A stretch of 64,000 nt of DNA from assembly GCF_038246755.1 (NCBI RefSeq), contig NZ_CP134706.1, positions 3,348,001 through 3,412,000 of the forward strand, given 5' to 3'. Of this stretch, positions 45,146 through 53,983 are shown one piece after another. The position numbers were made by a program, and so were the translations under genes. The notes below the pieces were generated by a model, which was not told the origin of the DNA, did not search any database, and was given only the letters and a program-made list of their open reading frames with translations. The stretch's first letter is position 1. Every line of letters starts with the position of its first letter. This stretch comes from Micromonospora sp. FIMYZ51 (GTDB lineage Bacteria; Actinomycetota; Actinomycetes; Mycobacteriales; Micromonosporaceae).

Positions 45146-45903
45146 TGCGGAAGGCGGAGGCCGTGCATGCCGCCGTCGACGGCGAGCACGCTGCCGGTGG
45201 TGGACCCGGAAAGCGGACTGGCCAGGTACGCGACGGCGGCGGCCACCTCCTGGCCGGTGGTGAGTCGACCGGTGGGCTGGCGGGCCCGCAACGCGGCCAG
45301 TTCCGCCGCCGGATCGTCGGCGGCGGCGAGCAGACGGCGTACCCAGGGGGTGTCCGCCGTGCCGGGGTTGACGCAATTGACCCGGATGCCGTCGCCGATG
45401 TGGTCGGCGGCCATCGCCAGGGTGAGGGCCTGGACCGCGCCCTTGCTGGCGCTGTAGAGCGCCCGCTGGGGCAGGCCGAGCCAGGCGGCGATGGAGCCGA
45501 TGTTGACGATCGCGGCGTGTGCCGAGGCCCGCAGGTGTGGCAGGGCGGCCCGGCTCACCCGGACGATGCCGAGCACGTTGACGTCGAGCACCCGGTGCCA
45601 TTCGGCGTCGGAGTCGGCCTCGATGGTGCCGACCGCGCCGATGCCGGCGTTGTTGACCAGGATGTCGATGCCGCCGAGCCGCTGGTGTGCGGTGGCGATC
45701 GCGGCGCGTACCGAATCGTCGTCGGTCACGTCGGCGGCCAGGCCGAGCAGCGGTTCCGGTACGTCCTGCGGGTTCAGGTCCAGGCACGCCACCCGGGCAC
45801 CCCGCTCGGCGAGCAGGGTGGCCGTGGCCAGGCCGATGCCGGACGCGCCACCGGTGACCACCGCAGCCAGCCCGGCGAACTCCCGCGTGTCCACGCCGGT
45901 CAT
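45127..45903 (-). CDS. Short-chain dehydrogenase/reductase
   Basis: The 258-residue SDR has TGGASGIG (17-24), NNAG (84-87) and YSASK (Tyr150, Lys154), all intact. Classical fold; end motif TTGSVLAVDGGMHGLRLP matches family length up to residue 252. The last residues QGRAPY are encoded by the GGGCCC repeat element, so the normal stop has been replaced by one inside the repeat. The substrate is unknown. The ATG lies at 45903; the gene is monocistronic. Confidence 0.9.
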   Translation of the reverse strand: MTGVDTREFAGLAAVVTGGASGIGLATATLLAERGARVACLDLNPQDVPEPLLGLAADVTDDDSVRAAIATAHQRLGGIDILVNNAGIGAVGTIEADSDAEWHRVLDVNVLGIVRVSRAALPHLRASAHAAIVNIGSIAAWLGLPQRALYSASKGAVQALTLAMAADHIGDGIRVNCVNPGTADTPWVRRLLAAADDPAAELAALRARQPTGRLTTGQEVAAAVAYLASPLSGSTTGSVLAVDGGMHGLRLPQGRAPY

Positions 45904-46201
45904 GCCGGCGCCAACGGCTGACGTGTCGGGGTTTCCGCTCCCGGCCCATCCACTCGCAGCAGCTTCACCCGTCGCCCCCAGACGTCCTCTGGCCGATCAG
46001 CCTGCGACACGTCCGATGTCTATCAGGCGGTCGTGGCGCTTCACAAGGTCAACGGTCGACGGTGGCCGGCGAGCGGGTCAGCCACCGATCACCGCCCGGC
46101 TGGTCCGGGGCCGTTGGTCCCGACCTGCCGGGACTTCGGCCGCTGGTCCGGCAGCCGTGCCGGGGCTGCACTGGAAGGGAGGACGAAAGGGAGTGAGGAC
46201 G
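45904..46201 (+). promoter_or_regulatory. Upstream region of the universal stress protein gene
   Basis: The 298 bases hold the promoters of the divergent SDR and stress genes. GGGGCCGTTGGTCCC (46107-46121) and GGGACTTCGGCC (46130-46141) are similar near-palindromes and resemble the GGGAC/GTCCC elements bound by dormancy regulators of DevR/OsdR type in actinobacteria. A GGAGG/GAAAGGGAG ribosome site precedes ATG 46202. The first 150 bases show nothing recognisable. Confidence 0.4.
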
Positions 46202-46666
46202 ATGACCTATCTGATCGTCGTGGGTGTGGACGGTTCCGACGGTGGCCGGCGGGCCCTGCGCTGGGCCGCGCGTGAGGCGGCCGAGCGCAACGGCGCCGTG
46301 CAGGCGGTCACCGCCTGGCGGTGGGACGGCCTGGACGGCGGCGCCATGGTCGCGCCCAACCCCGTCGAGGAGAAGGAACGGGCCGAGGCCCTGCTGGCCC
46401 GGGAGATCGCCGCGATCACCGGGGACGGCTCCGCGATCCCGGTGGCCGCCGAGGTTCTCGAGGGCCGTCCGGCCGAGGTGCTGACCGCCGCCGCGCGCAA
46501 GGCCGACCTGCTGGTGCTCGGCAGCCACGGCCACGGCCGGCTGCGGCACACCGTGCTCGGTTCGGTCAGCGAGGAGTGCGTACGCAAGGCCACCTGCCCG
46601 GTCGTCGTGATCCCGGTGCCGGCCCCGGCACCCACCGGTACCGCCGTGCCGGCCCTGCCGGGCTGA
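46202..46666 (+). CDS. Universal stress protein (UspA family)
   Basis: The 154-residue single-domain protein begins TYLIVVGVDGSDGGRRALRWA. The ATP-binding motif is LVLGSHGHGRLRHTVLGSVS with CPVVVIPVP after it (GxxGxGS pattern). It would bind ATP and help survive hypoxia or starvation. ATG 46202 follows GGGAG; GTG 46193 is possible. The stop codon is inside a fivefold tandem repeat. Confidence 0.93.
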   Translation: MTYLIVVGVDGSDGGRRALRWAAREAAERNGAVQAVTAWRWDGLDGGAMVAPNPVEEKERAEALLAREIAAITGDGSAIPVAAEVLEGRPAEVLTAAARKADLLVLGSHGHGRLRHTVLGSVSEECVRKATCPVVVIPVPAPAPTGTAVPALPG

Positions 46667-46745
46667 GCCCTGCGCTCGGCTGAGCCCTGCGACCGGCTGA
46701 GCCCTGCGGTCGGCTGAGCCCTGCGCTCGGCTGAGCCCTGTGGTC
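46661..46745. repeat. Five tandem copies of a 17-bp unit
   Basis: GGCTGAGCCCTGCGCTC and close variants occur at 46661, 46678, 46695, 46712 and 46729. Changes are restricted to positions 12-16. The first copy contains the stop codon of the stress gene; the others are non-coding. Copy number is likely to differ between strains. Confidence 0.95.
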
Positions 46746-46777
46746 GGCGTCTTGCCGGCGTCTGCCATGCTTCGGCC

Positions 46778-47413
46778 GTGACCGGCCACCCCCGATCCCA
46801 CCGCCGTAGCCGCCGGCGTCTGCTGCGCCTGATGCTGGTCGTCGGTGTGGTCGGGGTGCTCGCCGCCGCTGCCGCGTTCGTGGTGCCGCAGCTGTTGCCG
46901 GCGGGCCCGCGACCGTTGTTCCAGATGCCCGTCGCCTGCGGCGAGACCTGGCAGGTCGGCACCTATCCCGGCCACGGCGAGTACGACGTCGACTTCTTCC
47001 CCCTCCAAGGCGACCCCTGGGGCCAGCCGGTGCTCGCCTCGTACGCCGGCACCGTCACCGTCGCCGGGATCAACGGCTCGCTCGGTGGGCGTACCCCGGA
47101 GAATCCGGATGGCCCCCGGGGTCGCGGCGGCGGCTACTGGGTGAAGATCGACCACGGCGGGCGGTGGGAGACCCAGTACCTGCACCTGCTCGAACCGCCG
47201 CTGGTTGAGGTGGGGCAGCGGGTCGCCCAGGGCGAGCAGATCGGGCGGATCGGCAGCACCGGCAACTCCGGCGCGCCGCACCTGCACTACGAGCAGCGTC
47301 GCGGCTGGCAGAAGGTGGAGACCTGGTTCGACGGCCAGCCCTCCGGCATCACCCACGACGACGCCGAGTACACCTTGCGGCTGACCAGCAACAACTGCCC
47401 CGCCAGCGGATAA
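46778..47413 (+). CDS. Membrane-anchored M23-family peptidase
   Basis: The 211-residue protein starts at a GTG with an Arg-rich cytoplasmic end and one membrane helix at about 17-42. The external M23 (LytM-like) domain shows GHGEYDVDFFP (first zinc His and Asp), the Gly-rich loop GGGYWVKIDHGG, YLHLLEP and HLHYEQ (the HxH pair). It likely cuts peptidoglycan cross-bridges or acts as a scaffold. All ligands are present, so activity is expected. It is monocistronic. Confidence 0.9.
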   Translation: MTGHPRSHRRSRRRLLRLMLVVGVVGVLAAAAAFVVPQLLPAGPRPLFQMPVACGETWQVGTYPGHGEYDVDFFPLQGDPWGQPVLASYAGTVTVAGINGSLGGRTPENPDGPRGRGGGYWVKIDHGGRWETQYLHLLEPPLVEVGQRVAQGEQIGRIGSTGNSGAPHLHYEQRRGWQKVETWFDGQPSGITHDDAEYTLRLTSNNCPASG

Positions 47414-47733
47414 CTGTCGTACCGCTGCGCTTGGCTGGCCGGCATGGGTGTGTTGTAGGGACACCCTGGCTTGGATCACCGCTGCCCAGTTGCCGGAGCT
47501 CTCCGCCAGCTGGGGGCAGACAAAGGAGCTTGCCCACCACGGCCCGCTGCCCGCCGAGGCAATGTCGCCGGTGATCGAGGAGGTTGCCGGCCTCGCCCGG
47601 CGGGCCCGGGACGCGGGCGAACACCTTTACTGCTGGTCCTGTCGGTAGCTGCAACAGAGCTGTGTCCTGCCGGCTGGCGGCTTTGCGGTTAGCGTGGGTC
47701 CGGCAGGAGGCAGCAGGATCGAGGGGGAGGACC
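47414..47733 (+). other. Intergenic region before the peptide ABC operon
   Basis: The 320 bases should include the operon promoter. A 66-codon frame, GTG 47448 to TAG 47648, ends LYCWSCR. Its codon use is passable, but no ribosome site precedes it and I know no similar protein. The operon ribosome site GGGGGAGG lies just before ATG 47734. Confidence 0.45.
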
Positions 47734-49269
47734 ATGTCCAGCACCAGATTCCGGTTGGCTGGCGCCGCACTCGCGCTGACGCTTGTCGCGGCGGCCGGAT
47801 GCAGCGCGGGTGAGGGCGTCGACGTCGACGGGACGGACGGAGCCGCCGCCGGCGGGGTCCTCAACGCCGCCATCGGCGGCGAACCGGACCAGCTCGATCC
47901 GCACAAGACCTCCGCCTACTACAGCTTCCAGGTGCTGGAGAACGTCTACGACACCCTGGTCGAGCCGGACGCCAACCTGGAGATGAAGCCGGCGCTGGCC
48001 ACCGAGTGGACCACAAGCGACGACCAGCTCACCTGGACGTTCACCCTCCGTGAGGGGGTGAAGTTCTCCGACGGTTCGCCGCTGACCGCCGAGGACGTGG
48101 TCTACTCCTACACCCGGATCATCGACGAGAAGCTGAACAACGCGTACCGGTTCGCCACCGTCAAGTCGGTGACCGCGCCCGACCCGGGCACCGTGGTCGT
48201 CACGCTCAACGCGCCGACGCCGAACCTGCTGGCCAACCTCGGCGGGTTCAAGGGCGTGGCCATCGTGCAGAAGTCCAACGTGGAATCCGGCGAGATCACC
48301 ACCAAGCCGGTCGGCACCGGGCCGTTCGCGATCGGCAGCTACGCCTCCGGCGACAACATCCAGCTGGTCCGCAACGAGAACTACTGGGGTGAGCAGCCCA
48401 AGCTCGACGGGGTGCGGTTCACCTTCGTCAGCGATCCCACCGTGGCCCTACAGAACCTGCGCGGCGGCGAGGTGCAGTGGACCGACAACCTGCCACCGCA
48501 GCAGGTGCCGGCCCTGCTCGACGGCGACGATCCCACCGTGCAGTCGGTGCCGTCGACCGACTACTGGTACCTGGCGCTGAACCAGGCCCGCAAGCCCTAC
48601 GACAACGTGAACGTGCGCCGGGCGATCGCGTTCGCGCTGGACCGGGAGGCGATCACCAAGGCCGCCAAGTTCGGGCTGGCCACCGTCAACCAGACCGCCA
48701 TCCCGCGCGACAGCGCCTTCTACTACGAGTACGCCCCGTACTCGCACGACCCGAACCAGGCCCGGCAACTGCTCGACCAGGCCGGCGTCAGCGGGCTGAC
48801 CATGGACCTGATGGTCACCAGCGAGTACCCGGAGACGGTCACCGCCGCGCAGGTGATCGCGTCGCAGTTGGAGGGCATCGGCGTCACCGTGAAGATCCGT
48901 ACGCTGGACTTCGCGCAGTGGCTCGACGAGCAGGGCAACGGCAACTTCGACTCGTTCATGTTGGGCTGGCTGGGCAACATCGATCCCGACGAGTTCTACT
49001 ACGCCCAGCACCACAGCGGCGGGACCTTCAACTTCCACAAGTACGACAACGCCGCAGTGGACCGGCTGCTCGACCAGGCGCGGACCGAGACCGACCAGGG
49101 CGCCCGCAAGCAGCAGTACGAGCAGGTCGCCAAGCAGATCGTCGACGACGCCAGCTACATCTACCTCTACAACCCGGATGTGGCGCAGGGCTGGTCCCGC
49201 CAGGTCTCCGGCTATGAGGTACGCACCGACCGGGCGATCCGGTTCCGCGACGTGGCGCTTGCCCGGTGA
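47734..49269 (+). CDS. Peptide ABC transporter, solute-binding lipoprotein
   Basis: The 511-residue family 5 binding protein has a lipobox LVAAAGCSAG (lipidated Cys about residue 23). GEPDQLDPHKTSAYYSFQVL, NVYDTLVEP, LTWTFTLREGVKFSDGSPL and KPVGTGPFAIGSY are the family hallmarks. It binds oligopeptides, dipeptides or nickel complexes outside the membrane; ligand type is not readable. First gene of a complete five-gene operon. Confidence 0.95.
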   Translation: MSSTRFRLAGAALALTLVAAAGCSAGEGVDVDGTDGAAAGGVLNAAIGGEPDQLDPHKTSAYYSFQVLENVYDTLVEPDANLEMKPALATEWTTSDDQLTWTFTLREGVKFSDGSPLTAEDVVYSYTRIIDEKLNNAYRFATVKSVTAPDPGTVVVTLNAPTPNLLANLGGFKGVAIVQKSNVESGEITTKPVGTGPFAIGSYASGDNIQLVRNENYWGEQPKLDGVRFTFVSDPTVALQNLRGGEVQWTDNLPPQQVPALLDGDDPTVQSVPSTDYWYLALNQARKPYDNVNVRRAIAFALDREAITKAAKFGLATVNQTAIPRDSAFYYEYAPYSHDPNQARQLLDQAGVSGLTMDLMVTSEYPETVTAAQVIASQLEGIGVTVKIRTLDFAQWLDEQGNGNFDSFMLGWLGNIDPDEFYYAQHHSGGTFNFHKYDNAAVDRLLDQARTETDQGARKQQYEQVAKQIVDDASYIYLYNPDVAQGWSRQVSGYEVRTDRAIRFRDVALAR

Positions 49270-49287
49270 GCCGGCAGGGGACCTGGG

Positions 49288-50232
49288 ATGGCCCGCTTCG
49301 TCCTCCGTCGGCTGTTGCAGTCCGGTGTCGTGCTGCTCGGTGTGACCCTTGTGGTGTTCCTGCTGCTGCAACTGGTGCCCGGTGACCCCGTCCGGGTCGC
49401 CCTCGGCACCCGCTTCGACCAGGAGACCTACGAGGCGTTGCGGGCCCGGGCCGGGCTGGACCAACCGCTGGTGGCGCAGTATTTCGACTACCTGCGTCGG
49501 GCGCTGACCGGCGACCTCGGGGTCAGCTTCCGCAGCGGCCGGCCGGTCACCGCGATCGTGCTGGAACGGCTGCCCGCGACGCTGTCGCTGGCGGTCACCG
49601 CGGTGCTGTTCGCGATGCTGATCGCCTTCCCGCTCGGCATCCTCTCGGCCATCCGCAGCGGCTCGCTGATCGACCATGCGGCGCGGGTGTTCAGCCAGTT
49701 CGGCGTTTCGGTGCCCGACTTCTGGATGGGCATCATGGGCATCCTGCTCTTCTCCGGGGTGCTCGGCTGGCTGCCGCCGTCGGGCTACGTTTCGCTCACC
49801 GAGGATCCGGGCAGGTGGGCCTCGCACGTGGCGCTGCCGGCGGCGACGGTCGGGCTGGTCACCGCGTCGATCCTGACCCGGTTCATCCGTTCCTCGATGC
49901 TGGAGGTGCTCTCGGAGGACTACGTGCGTACGGCTGAGGCGAAGGGGCTGCGCACCCGGGTGCTGGTGCTGCGGCACGTGCTGCGCAACGCGCTGATCCC
50001 GGTGGTGACCGTGGTGGCGGTGCAGTTGGCCAGCCTGCTCGGCGGCGTGATCGTGATCGAGGTGCTGTTCGCCTGGCCCGGCATCGGCCGGCTCACCTAC
50101 GAAGCCGTGGACGCCCGCGACTATCCGGTGCTCCAGGGGGCGGTGCTGCTTGTGGCGGCACTGTTCCTGCTGGTCAACCTCCTGGTGGACATTCTCTATG
50201 CCCGCCTCGACCCGAGGATCACGGTCAAATGA
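49288..50232 (+). CDS. Peptide ABC transporter permease (DppB-like)
   Basis: The 314-residue protein starts FVLRRLLQSGVVLLGVTLVV and has six membrane helices. LVPGDPVRVALG follows the first, and the EAA loop is YVRTAEAKGLRTRVLVLRHV with LRNALIPVVT. It forms one half of the channel. It ends in ATGA overlap with the second permease. Confidence 0.95.
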   Translation: MARFVLRRLLQSGVVLLGVTLVVFLLLQLVPGDPVRVALGTRFDQETYEALRARAGLDQPLVAQYFDYLRRALTGDLGVSFRSGRPVTAIVLERLPATLSLAVTAVLFAMLIAFPLGILSAIRSGSLIDHAARVFSQFGVSVPDFWMGIMGILLFSGVLGWLPPSGYVSLTEDPGRWASHVALPAATVGLVTASILTRFIRSSMLEVLSEDYVRTAEAKGLRTRVLVLRHVLRNALIPVVTVVAVQLASLLGGVIVIEVLFAWPGIGRLTYEAVDARDYPVLQGAVLLVAALFLLVNLLVDILYARLDPRITVK

Positions 50233-51122
50233 GCGAGCACACCGCCAGCCGACGGGAGGGGCAGTTGCGCCGCGTCCTGTCGGCGCTGCGCCACGACCCG
50301 CTGGCCCTGACCGGCACCGCCGTGCTCGTGCTGTTGGTCGTGGTGGGCGTGGCCGGGCCGTGGCTGGCGCCGTCGGGCATCAACGAGGTGGACGTCGACC
50401 GGATGCTCCAGCCGCCGAGCTGGTCGCATCCGTTCGGCACCGACGAGTTGGGCCGCGACGTGCTCAGCCGGGTCATGATCGCCGCCCGGGTCTCGCTTCA
50501 GGTCGGTCTGGTCAGCGTTGGCATCGCCCTGCTGGCGGGGGTGACCCTGGGGCTGCTCGCCGGCTACTACCGGGGCTGGCTGGACAACCTGCTGATGCGC
50601 TGCATGGACGTGCTGTTCGCGTTCCCGGTGCTGTTGCTGGCGGTGGCGATCGTGGCGGTGCTGGGGCCGGGGCTGCTCACCGCGATGGTCGCGATCGGGG
50701 TGGTCTACACCCCGATCTTCGCCCGGGTCACCCGGGCCGGCGTGCTCTCCGTACGCGAGCAGGTCTTCGTCCGGGCCGCGGTCTCCATCGGCGCCTCCGA
50801 CCTGCGGATCATCGGCCGGCACGTGCTGCCGAACATCGCCGCGCCGCTGATCGTGCAGACGTCGTTGTCGCTGGCCTTCGCGATCCTCTCCGAGGCGGCG
50901 CTCTCCTTCCTCGGTCTGGGTGTGCAGCCCCCGGAGCCGGCCTGGGGCCGGATGCTCTTCGACGGCCGGGGCTTCGTCACCGAGGCGTGGTGGCTGGGCT
51001 TCTTCCCGGGCGCCGCCATCTTCCTCACCGTCCTGGCGTTCAACCTGGTCGGCGACGCGCTGCGCGACGTGCTCGACCCCCGCCAGCTCACCGTCAGCGA
51101 AGCCAGGAGGAGCACGGCATGA
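50229..51122 (+). CDS. Peptide ABC transporter permease (DppC-like)
   Basis: The 297-residue protein has a Dpp-type N-terminus, HPFGTDELGRDVLSRVMIAA as the family signature, and the EAA loop FVRAAVSIGASDLRIIGRHV. Six membrane helices are visible. Its ATG overlaps the DppB-like stop, and its stop overlaps the first ATPase gene (ATGA). Confidence 0.95.
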   Translation: MSEHTASRREGQLRRVLSALRHDPLALTGTAVLVLLVVVGVAGPWLAPSGINEVDVDRMLQPPSWSHPFGTDELGRDVLSRVMIAARVSLQVGLVSVGIALLAGVTLGLLAGYYRGWLDNLLMRCMDVLFAFPVLLLAVAIVAVLGPGLLTAMVAIGVVYTPIFARVTRAGVLSVREQVFVRAAVSIGASDLRIIGRHVLPNIAAPLIVQTSLSLAFAILSEAALSFLGLGVQPPEPAWGRMLFDGRGFVTEAWWLGFFPGAAIFLTVLAFNLVGDALRDVLDPRQLTVSEARRSTA

Positions 51123-52108
51123 CCGACCCGGCCGTACTGGCCATCGAGGATCTCAGCGTCACCATCGGAACCCGGCGCGGACCGGCCCGGGCGGTGGCCG
51201 GGGTGGACTGGTCGGTCCGGGCGGGGGAGACCCTGGCCCTGGTCGGCGAGTCGGGCAGCGGCAAGAGCATGAGCGTGCTGGCCGCCACCGGCCTGGCGCC
51301 GCGTACCGCCCGGGTGACCGGACGGGTCCGGCTGCTCGGCACCGACCTCACCGAGTTGTCGACCCAGCGCCGTCGGCGGATGCGTGGACGGCACGTCGGT
51401 TTCGTCTTCCAGGATCCGATGACCTCGCTCAATCCGGTGCTGACCGTGGGCCGGCAGGTCGCCGAGGCCGGCGAGGAGCATCTCGGCCTGACCCGGCGCG
51501 CCGCCCGGACCCGCGCCATCGAACTGCTCGACCTCGTCGGCATCCCGTCGGCCGGGCAGCGGGTCGACGCCTATCCGCACCAGTTCTCCGGCGGCATGCG
51601 CCAGCGCGTGGTGATCGCCATGGCGCTGGTCTGCGAGCCCGATCTGCTGATCGCAGACGAGCCGACCACCGCTCTCGACGTCACCACCCAGGCCCAGATC
51701 GTCGAGTTGGTCGCCGACCTGCAACGGCGGCTGGGCACCGCGGTCGTCTGGATCACCCATGACCTCGGTGTGGTCGCCGGCATCGCGGACACGGTGGCGG
51801 TGATGTACGCCGGACGTATCCTCGAACAGGGGCCGGTGGACGCGGTCTTCGGCCAGCCGTCGCACCCGTACACTGCGGCTCTGCTCGCCGCCCGACCGGA
51901 CCCGGCGGCCGGCGGCGGTGACCTGGACACCATCCCGGGCTCGCCGCCCAACCCGCTGGAACTGCCCGCCGGCTGCGCCTTCTGGCCGCGCTGCCCGGTC
52001 CGTGGTGACGCCCGCTGCGAGCACGAGCTGCCGCCGCTGGTCCCGGTCGCGCCGCAGCATCACGTCCGCACCTTCTACCCGCAGCGAGCCGACGGGGAGG
52101 ACACATGA
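51119..52108 (+). CDS. Peptide ABC transporter ATPase (DppD-like)
   Basis: The 329-residue protein has Walker A GESGSGKS near residue 43, Q-loop [11 protein letters not shown], signature FSGGMRQR, Walker [13 protein letters not shown] and the switch His in WITHDLGVV. The C-terminal oligopeptide extension has the Cys-containing [10 protein letters not shown] motif, which in relatives binds an iron-sulfur cluster. ATG 51119 follows AGGAGG. It energises uptake with the next gene product. Confidence 0.95.
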   Translation: MTDPAVLAIEDLSVTIGTRRGPARAVAGVDWSVRAGETLALVGESGSGKSMSVLAATGLAPRTARVTGRVRLLGTDLTELSTQRRRRMRGRHVGFVFQDPMTSLNPVLTVGRQVAEAGEEHLGLTRRAARTRAIELLDLVGIPSAGQRVDAYPHQFSGGMRQRVVIAMALVCEPDLLIADEPTTALDVTTQAQIVELVADLQRRLGTAVVWITHDLGVVAGIADTVAVMYAGRILEQGPVDAVFGQPSHPYTAALLAARPDPAAGGGDLDTIPGSPPNPLELPAGCAFWPRCPVRGDARCEHELPPLVPVAPQHHVRTFYPQRADGEDT

Positions 52109-53163
52109 AGCGTGATGCGCAGAGCGCGCAGCTCACGCCGGAGGAGGGGGCACACGGTCGCCTGCCGAGACAGCGGGACTCGACCGACGTGGTGGCCGAA
52201 CTCGACGAGTTGAAGGTCTGGTTCCCGACGCCGGCCGGTGTGGTGCGGGCCGTCGACGGGGTGTCGTTGCAGGTGCGTCGGGGCGAGACGCTGGGGCTGG
52301 TCGGTGAGTCCGGCAGCGGGAAGTCCACCACCGGGCTGGCCCTGTTGCGCCTGGTCGATCCCACCACCGGCAGCGTCCGGGTGGCCGGCGAGGACGTCAC
52401 CCGGTGGTCCCGGGGACGGCTGCGCGCCCTGCGCCGCCGGGTCGCCATGGTGTTCCAGGACCCGCAGGCGTCCCTCGATCCGCGCCACACCGTCGGGTCG
52501 AGCATCGCCGAGCCGCTGGCCGTGCACCGGCTCACCGACCGGGGAGCGGCCCGCAAGCGGCGGGTGGCCGAGTTGCTCGACATGGTCGGCCTGCGCCGCG
52601 ACCTCGCCGACCGGCACCCGCACGAGCTCTCCGGCGGCCAGCGCCAGCGGGTGGGTATCGCCCGCGCCCTGGCCGGCGAGCCGGACCTGATCGTCCTGGA
52701 CGAGCCGATCGCCTCGCTCGACCTGAGCGTGCAGGCACAGATCATGAACCTGCTCCGCCGCCTGCAACGGGAGCTGGGGCTCACCTACCTGTTCATCGCC
52801 CACGACCTCGCCGCCGTCGAGCACATGAGCGACCGGATGGCGGTGATGTACCTGGGCCGGATCGTGGAGAGCGGTACGCCGGCCCAGATCTGGCGCGAGC
52901 CGGCCCACCCGTACACGGCGGCCCTGCTGTCGGCGATCCCGGTGGCGGACCCGCAGGTCGAGCGGGAACGTCGCCGGATCATCCTGCGCGGCGACATCCC
53001 CAGCCCGGTGAACCCGCCGGACGGCTGCCGGTTCCGGACCCGCTGTCCGCAGGCCCGACCCGACTGCGCCGACACCGATCCGGTGCTCGTCGAGGTGGGT
53101 TCCGGGCAGCACGCGGCCTGCCTGTACGCCCGGGAAGCCGTCCGCGCGATGCGGGCGGCCTGA
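52105..53163 (+). CDS. Peptide ABC transporter ATPase (DppF-like)
   Basis: The 352-residue protein has an additional 30-residue N-terminus, then Walker [49 protein letters not shown] and FIAHDLAAVEHM. The C-terminal extension contains CRFRTRCPQARPDC. Start overlaps the DppD-like stop (ATGA). It is the last gene of the operon; no hairpin terminator follows before the Rrf2 promoter. Confidence 0.95.
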   Translation: MKRDAQSAQLTPEEGAHGRLPRQRDSTDVVAELDELKVWFPTPAGVVRAVDGVSLQVRRGETLGLVGESGSGKSTTGLALLRLVDPTTGSVRVAGEDVTRWSRGRLRALRRRVAMVFQDPQASLDPRHTVGSSIAEPLAVHRLTDRGAARKRRVAELLDMVGLRRDLADRHPHELSGGQRQRVGIARALAGEPDLIVLDEPIASLDLSVQAQIMNLLRRLQRELGLTYLFIAHDLAAVEHMSDRMAVMYLGRIVESGTPAQIWREPAHPYTAALLSAIPVADPQVERERRRIILRGDIPSPVNPPDGCRFRTRCPQARPDCADTDPVLVEVGSGQHAACLYAREAVRAMRAA

Positions 53164-53204
53164 TCGACCATGTCTTGACGGACCGCCCACGCTTGACCAG
53201 TATT

Positions 53205-53225
53205 CCTATATGTCTGATGGATTAT
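53205..53225 (+). promoter_or_regulatory. Candidate Rrf2 operator upstream of rrf2
   Basis: CCTAT-N9-GGATTAT in an AT-rich island, 23 bases before the rrf2 GTG. The pattern recurs at 53743 and 53922. TTGACC at 53193-53198 may be the -35 element of the same promoter. Confidence 0.55.
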
Positions 53226-53247
53226 GTAGGGCACTGGGGGCGTAGTC

Positions 53248-53739
53248 GTGTACGTGTCGGCGCGATCGGACTACGCCGTACGGGCCATGCTGGCGGTGGC
53301 GCAGCATCATCCGGAGTTGGTGACGGCGGCGGTGCTGGCGGCCAGCCAGGACATCCCGTACTCCTTCCTTCAGGGCATCCTGCTCGACCTGCGCCGGGCC
53401 GGCCTGCTGCACAGCCTGCGCGGCTCCGACGGCGGCTACGCGCTGACCCGCGCGCCCGAGGACATCACGATCGGTGACGTGCTGCGGGCCACCGGCGGGG
53501 CGTTGACCACGGTCCGCGGCGCTCCGGCCGAGGTGGCGACGTATCACGGGGTGGCCGCCGGCCTGGGCGAGGTGTGGCTGTCGGTGCACCGCGCGATCGA
53601 GCGGGTGGTCGACCGGTCCAGCCTGGCCGACCTGCTCGCCCCGGCCGAGCGGTCGGGACGGGACGTGGCCGATCGGTGTGCACCCGTGCCGGAACAGGCC
53701 GAGAGCGGCGGCACGCGGTCCGGCTCGGTTAAGGCTTGA
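53248..53739 (+). CDS. Rrf2-family regulator of the sulfate operon
   Basis: The 163-residue protein opens YVSARSDYAVRAMLAVAQHH after GTG 53248. The winged helix contains DIPYSFLQGILLDLRRAGLLHS and the wing SLRGSDGGYALTRAPEDI. No three-Cys iron-sulfur motif is present (only one Cys near the end), so it is closer to CymR-type sulfur/cysteine regulators than to IscR or NsrR. The sulfate transporter genes start 245 bases downstream. A shared DNA motif upstream of both supports regulation of sulfate uptake. Confidence 0.88.
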   Translation: MYVSARSDYAVRAMLAVAQHHPELVTAAVLAASQDIPYSFLQGILLDLRRAGLLHSLRGSDGGYALTRAPEDITIGDVLRATGGALTTVRGAPAEVATYHGVAAGLGEVWLSVHRAIERVVDRSSLADLLAPAERSGRDVADRCAPVPEQAESGGTRSGSVKA

Positions 53740-53742
53740 AAA

Positions 53743-53764
53743 CCTGTCGAGTTAGTGGGATATT
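53743..53764 (+). promoter_or_regulatory. Second copy of the Rrf2-type motif
   Basis: CCTGT-N10-GGATATT begins three bases after the rrf2 stop. It matches the CCTRT-N9/10-GGATWT pattern of the two neighbouring sites and may serve the long leader before cysP. Confidence 0.4.
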
Positions 53765-53983
53765 CGGTGCGCGGTCGCGCGGATGATCACGACTGTCGCG
53801 CCGCTCCACCGGGCGACGGCTGATTGCCGCCGGCACGGTGTTGCCGGTCGGGCATCGAGGCCCGGTCCGTGACCGCACTCCCGTCAAGGTTTTCTCGCTG
53901 GCAACTAAAACGGACATATTCCCTATTTAATCGGTAGGATTTATATAGTGCGGGCGCGCACTGGACGGAGGACAGGACCGAAG
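53765..53983 (+). promoter_or_regulatory. Sulfate operon promoter region with third Rrf2-type motif
   Basis: CCTAT-N10-GGATTTAT lies at 53922-53944 in a sharply AT-rich stretch (53900-53950). TATAGT at 53944-53949 is a likely -10 element, overlapping the motif. GGAGG lies about 15 bases before ATG 53984, with GGACCGAAG nearer. No known riboswitch was recognised. Confidence 0.5.

Noticed and set aside
47448..47648. 66-codon frame ending in LYCWSCR as a gene
   Set aside because: No ribosome site or known relative; left as a note in the intergenic entry.
53765..53983. A SAM or cobalamin riboswitch before cysP
   Set aside because: I could not find the conserved core of any known riboswitch; the AT-rich part is better explained by promoter and Rrf2-type site.
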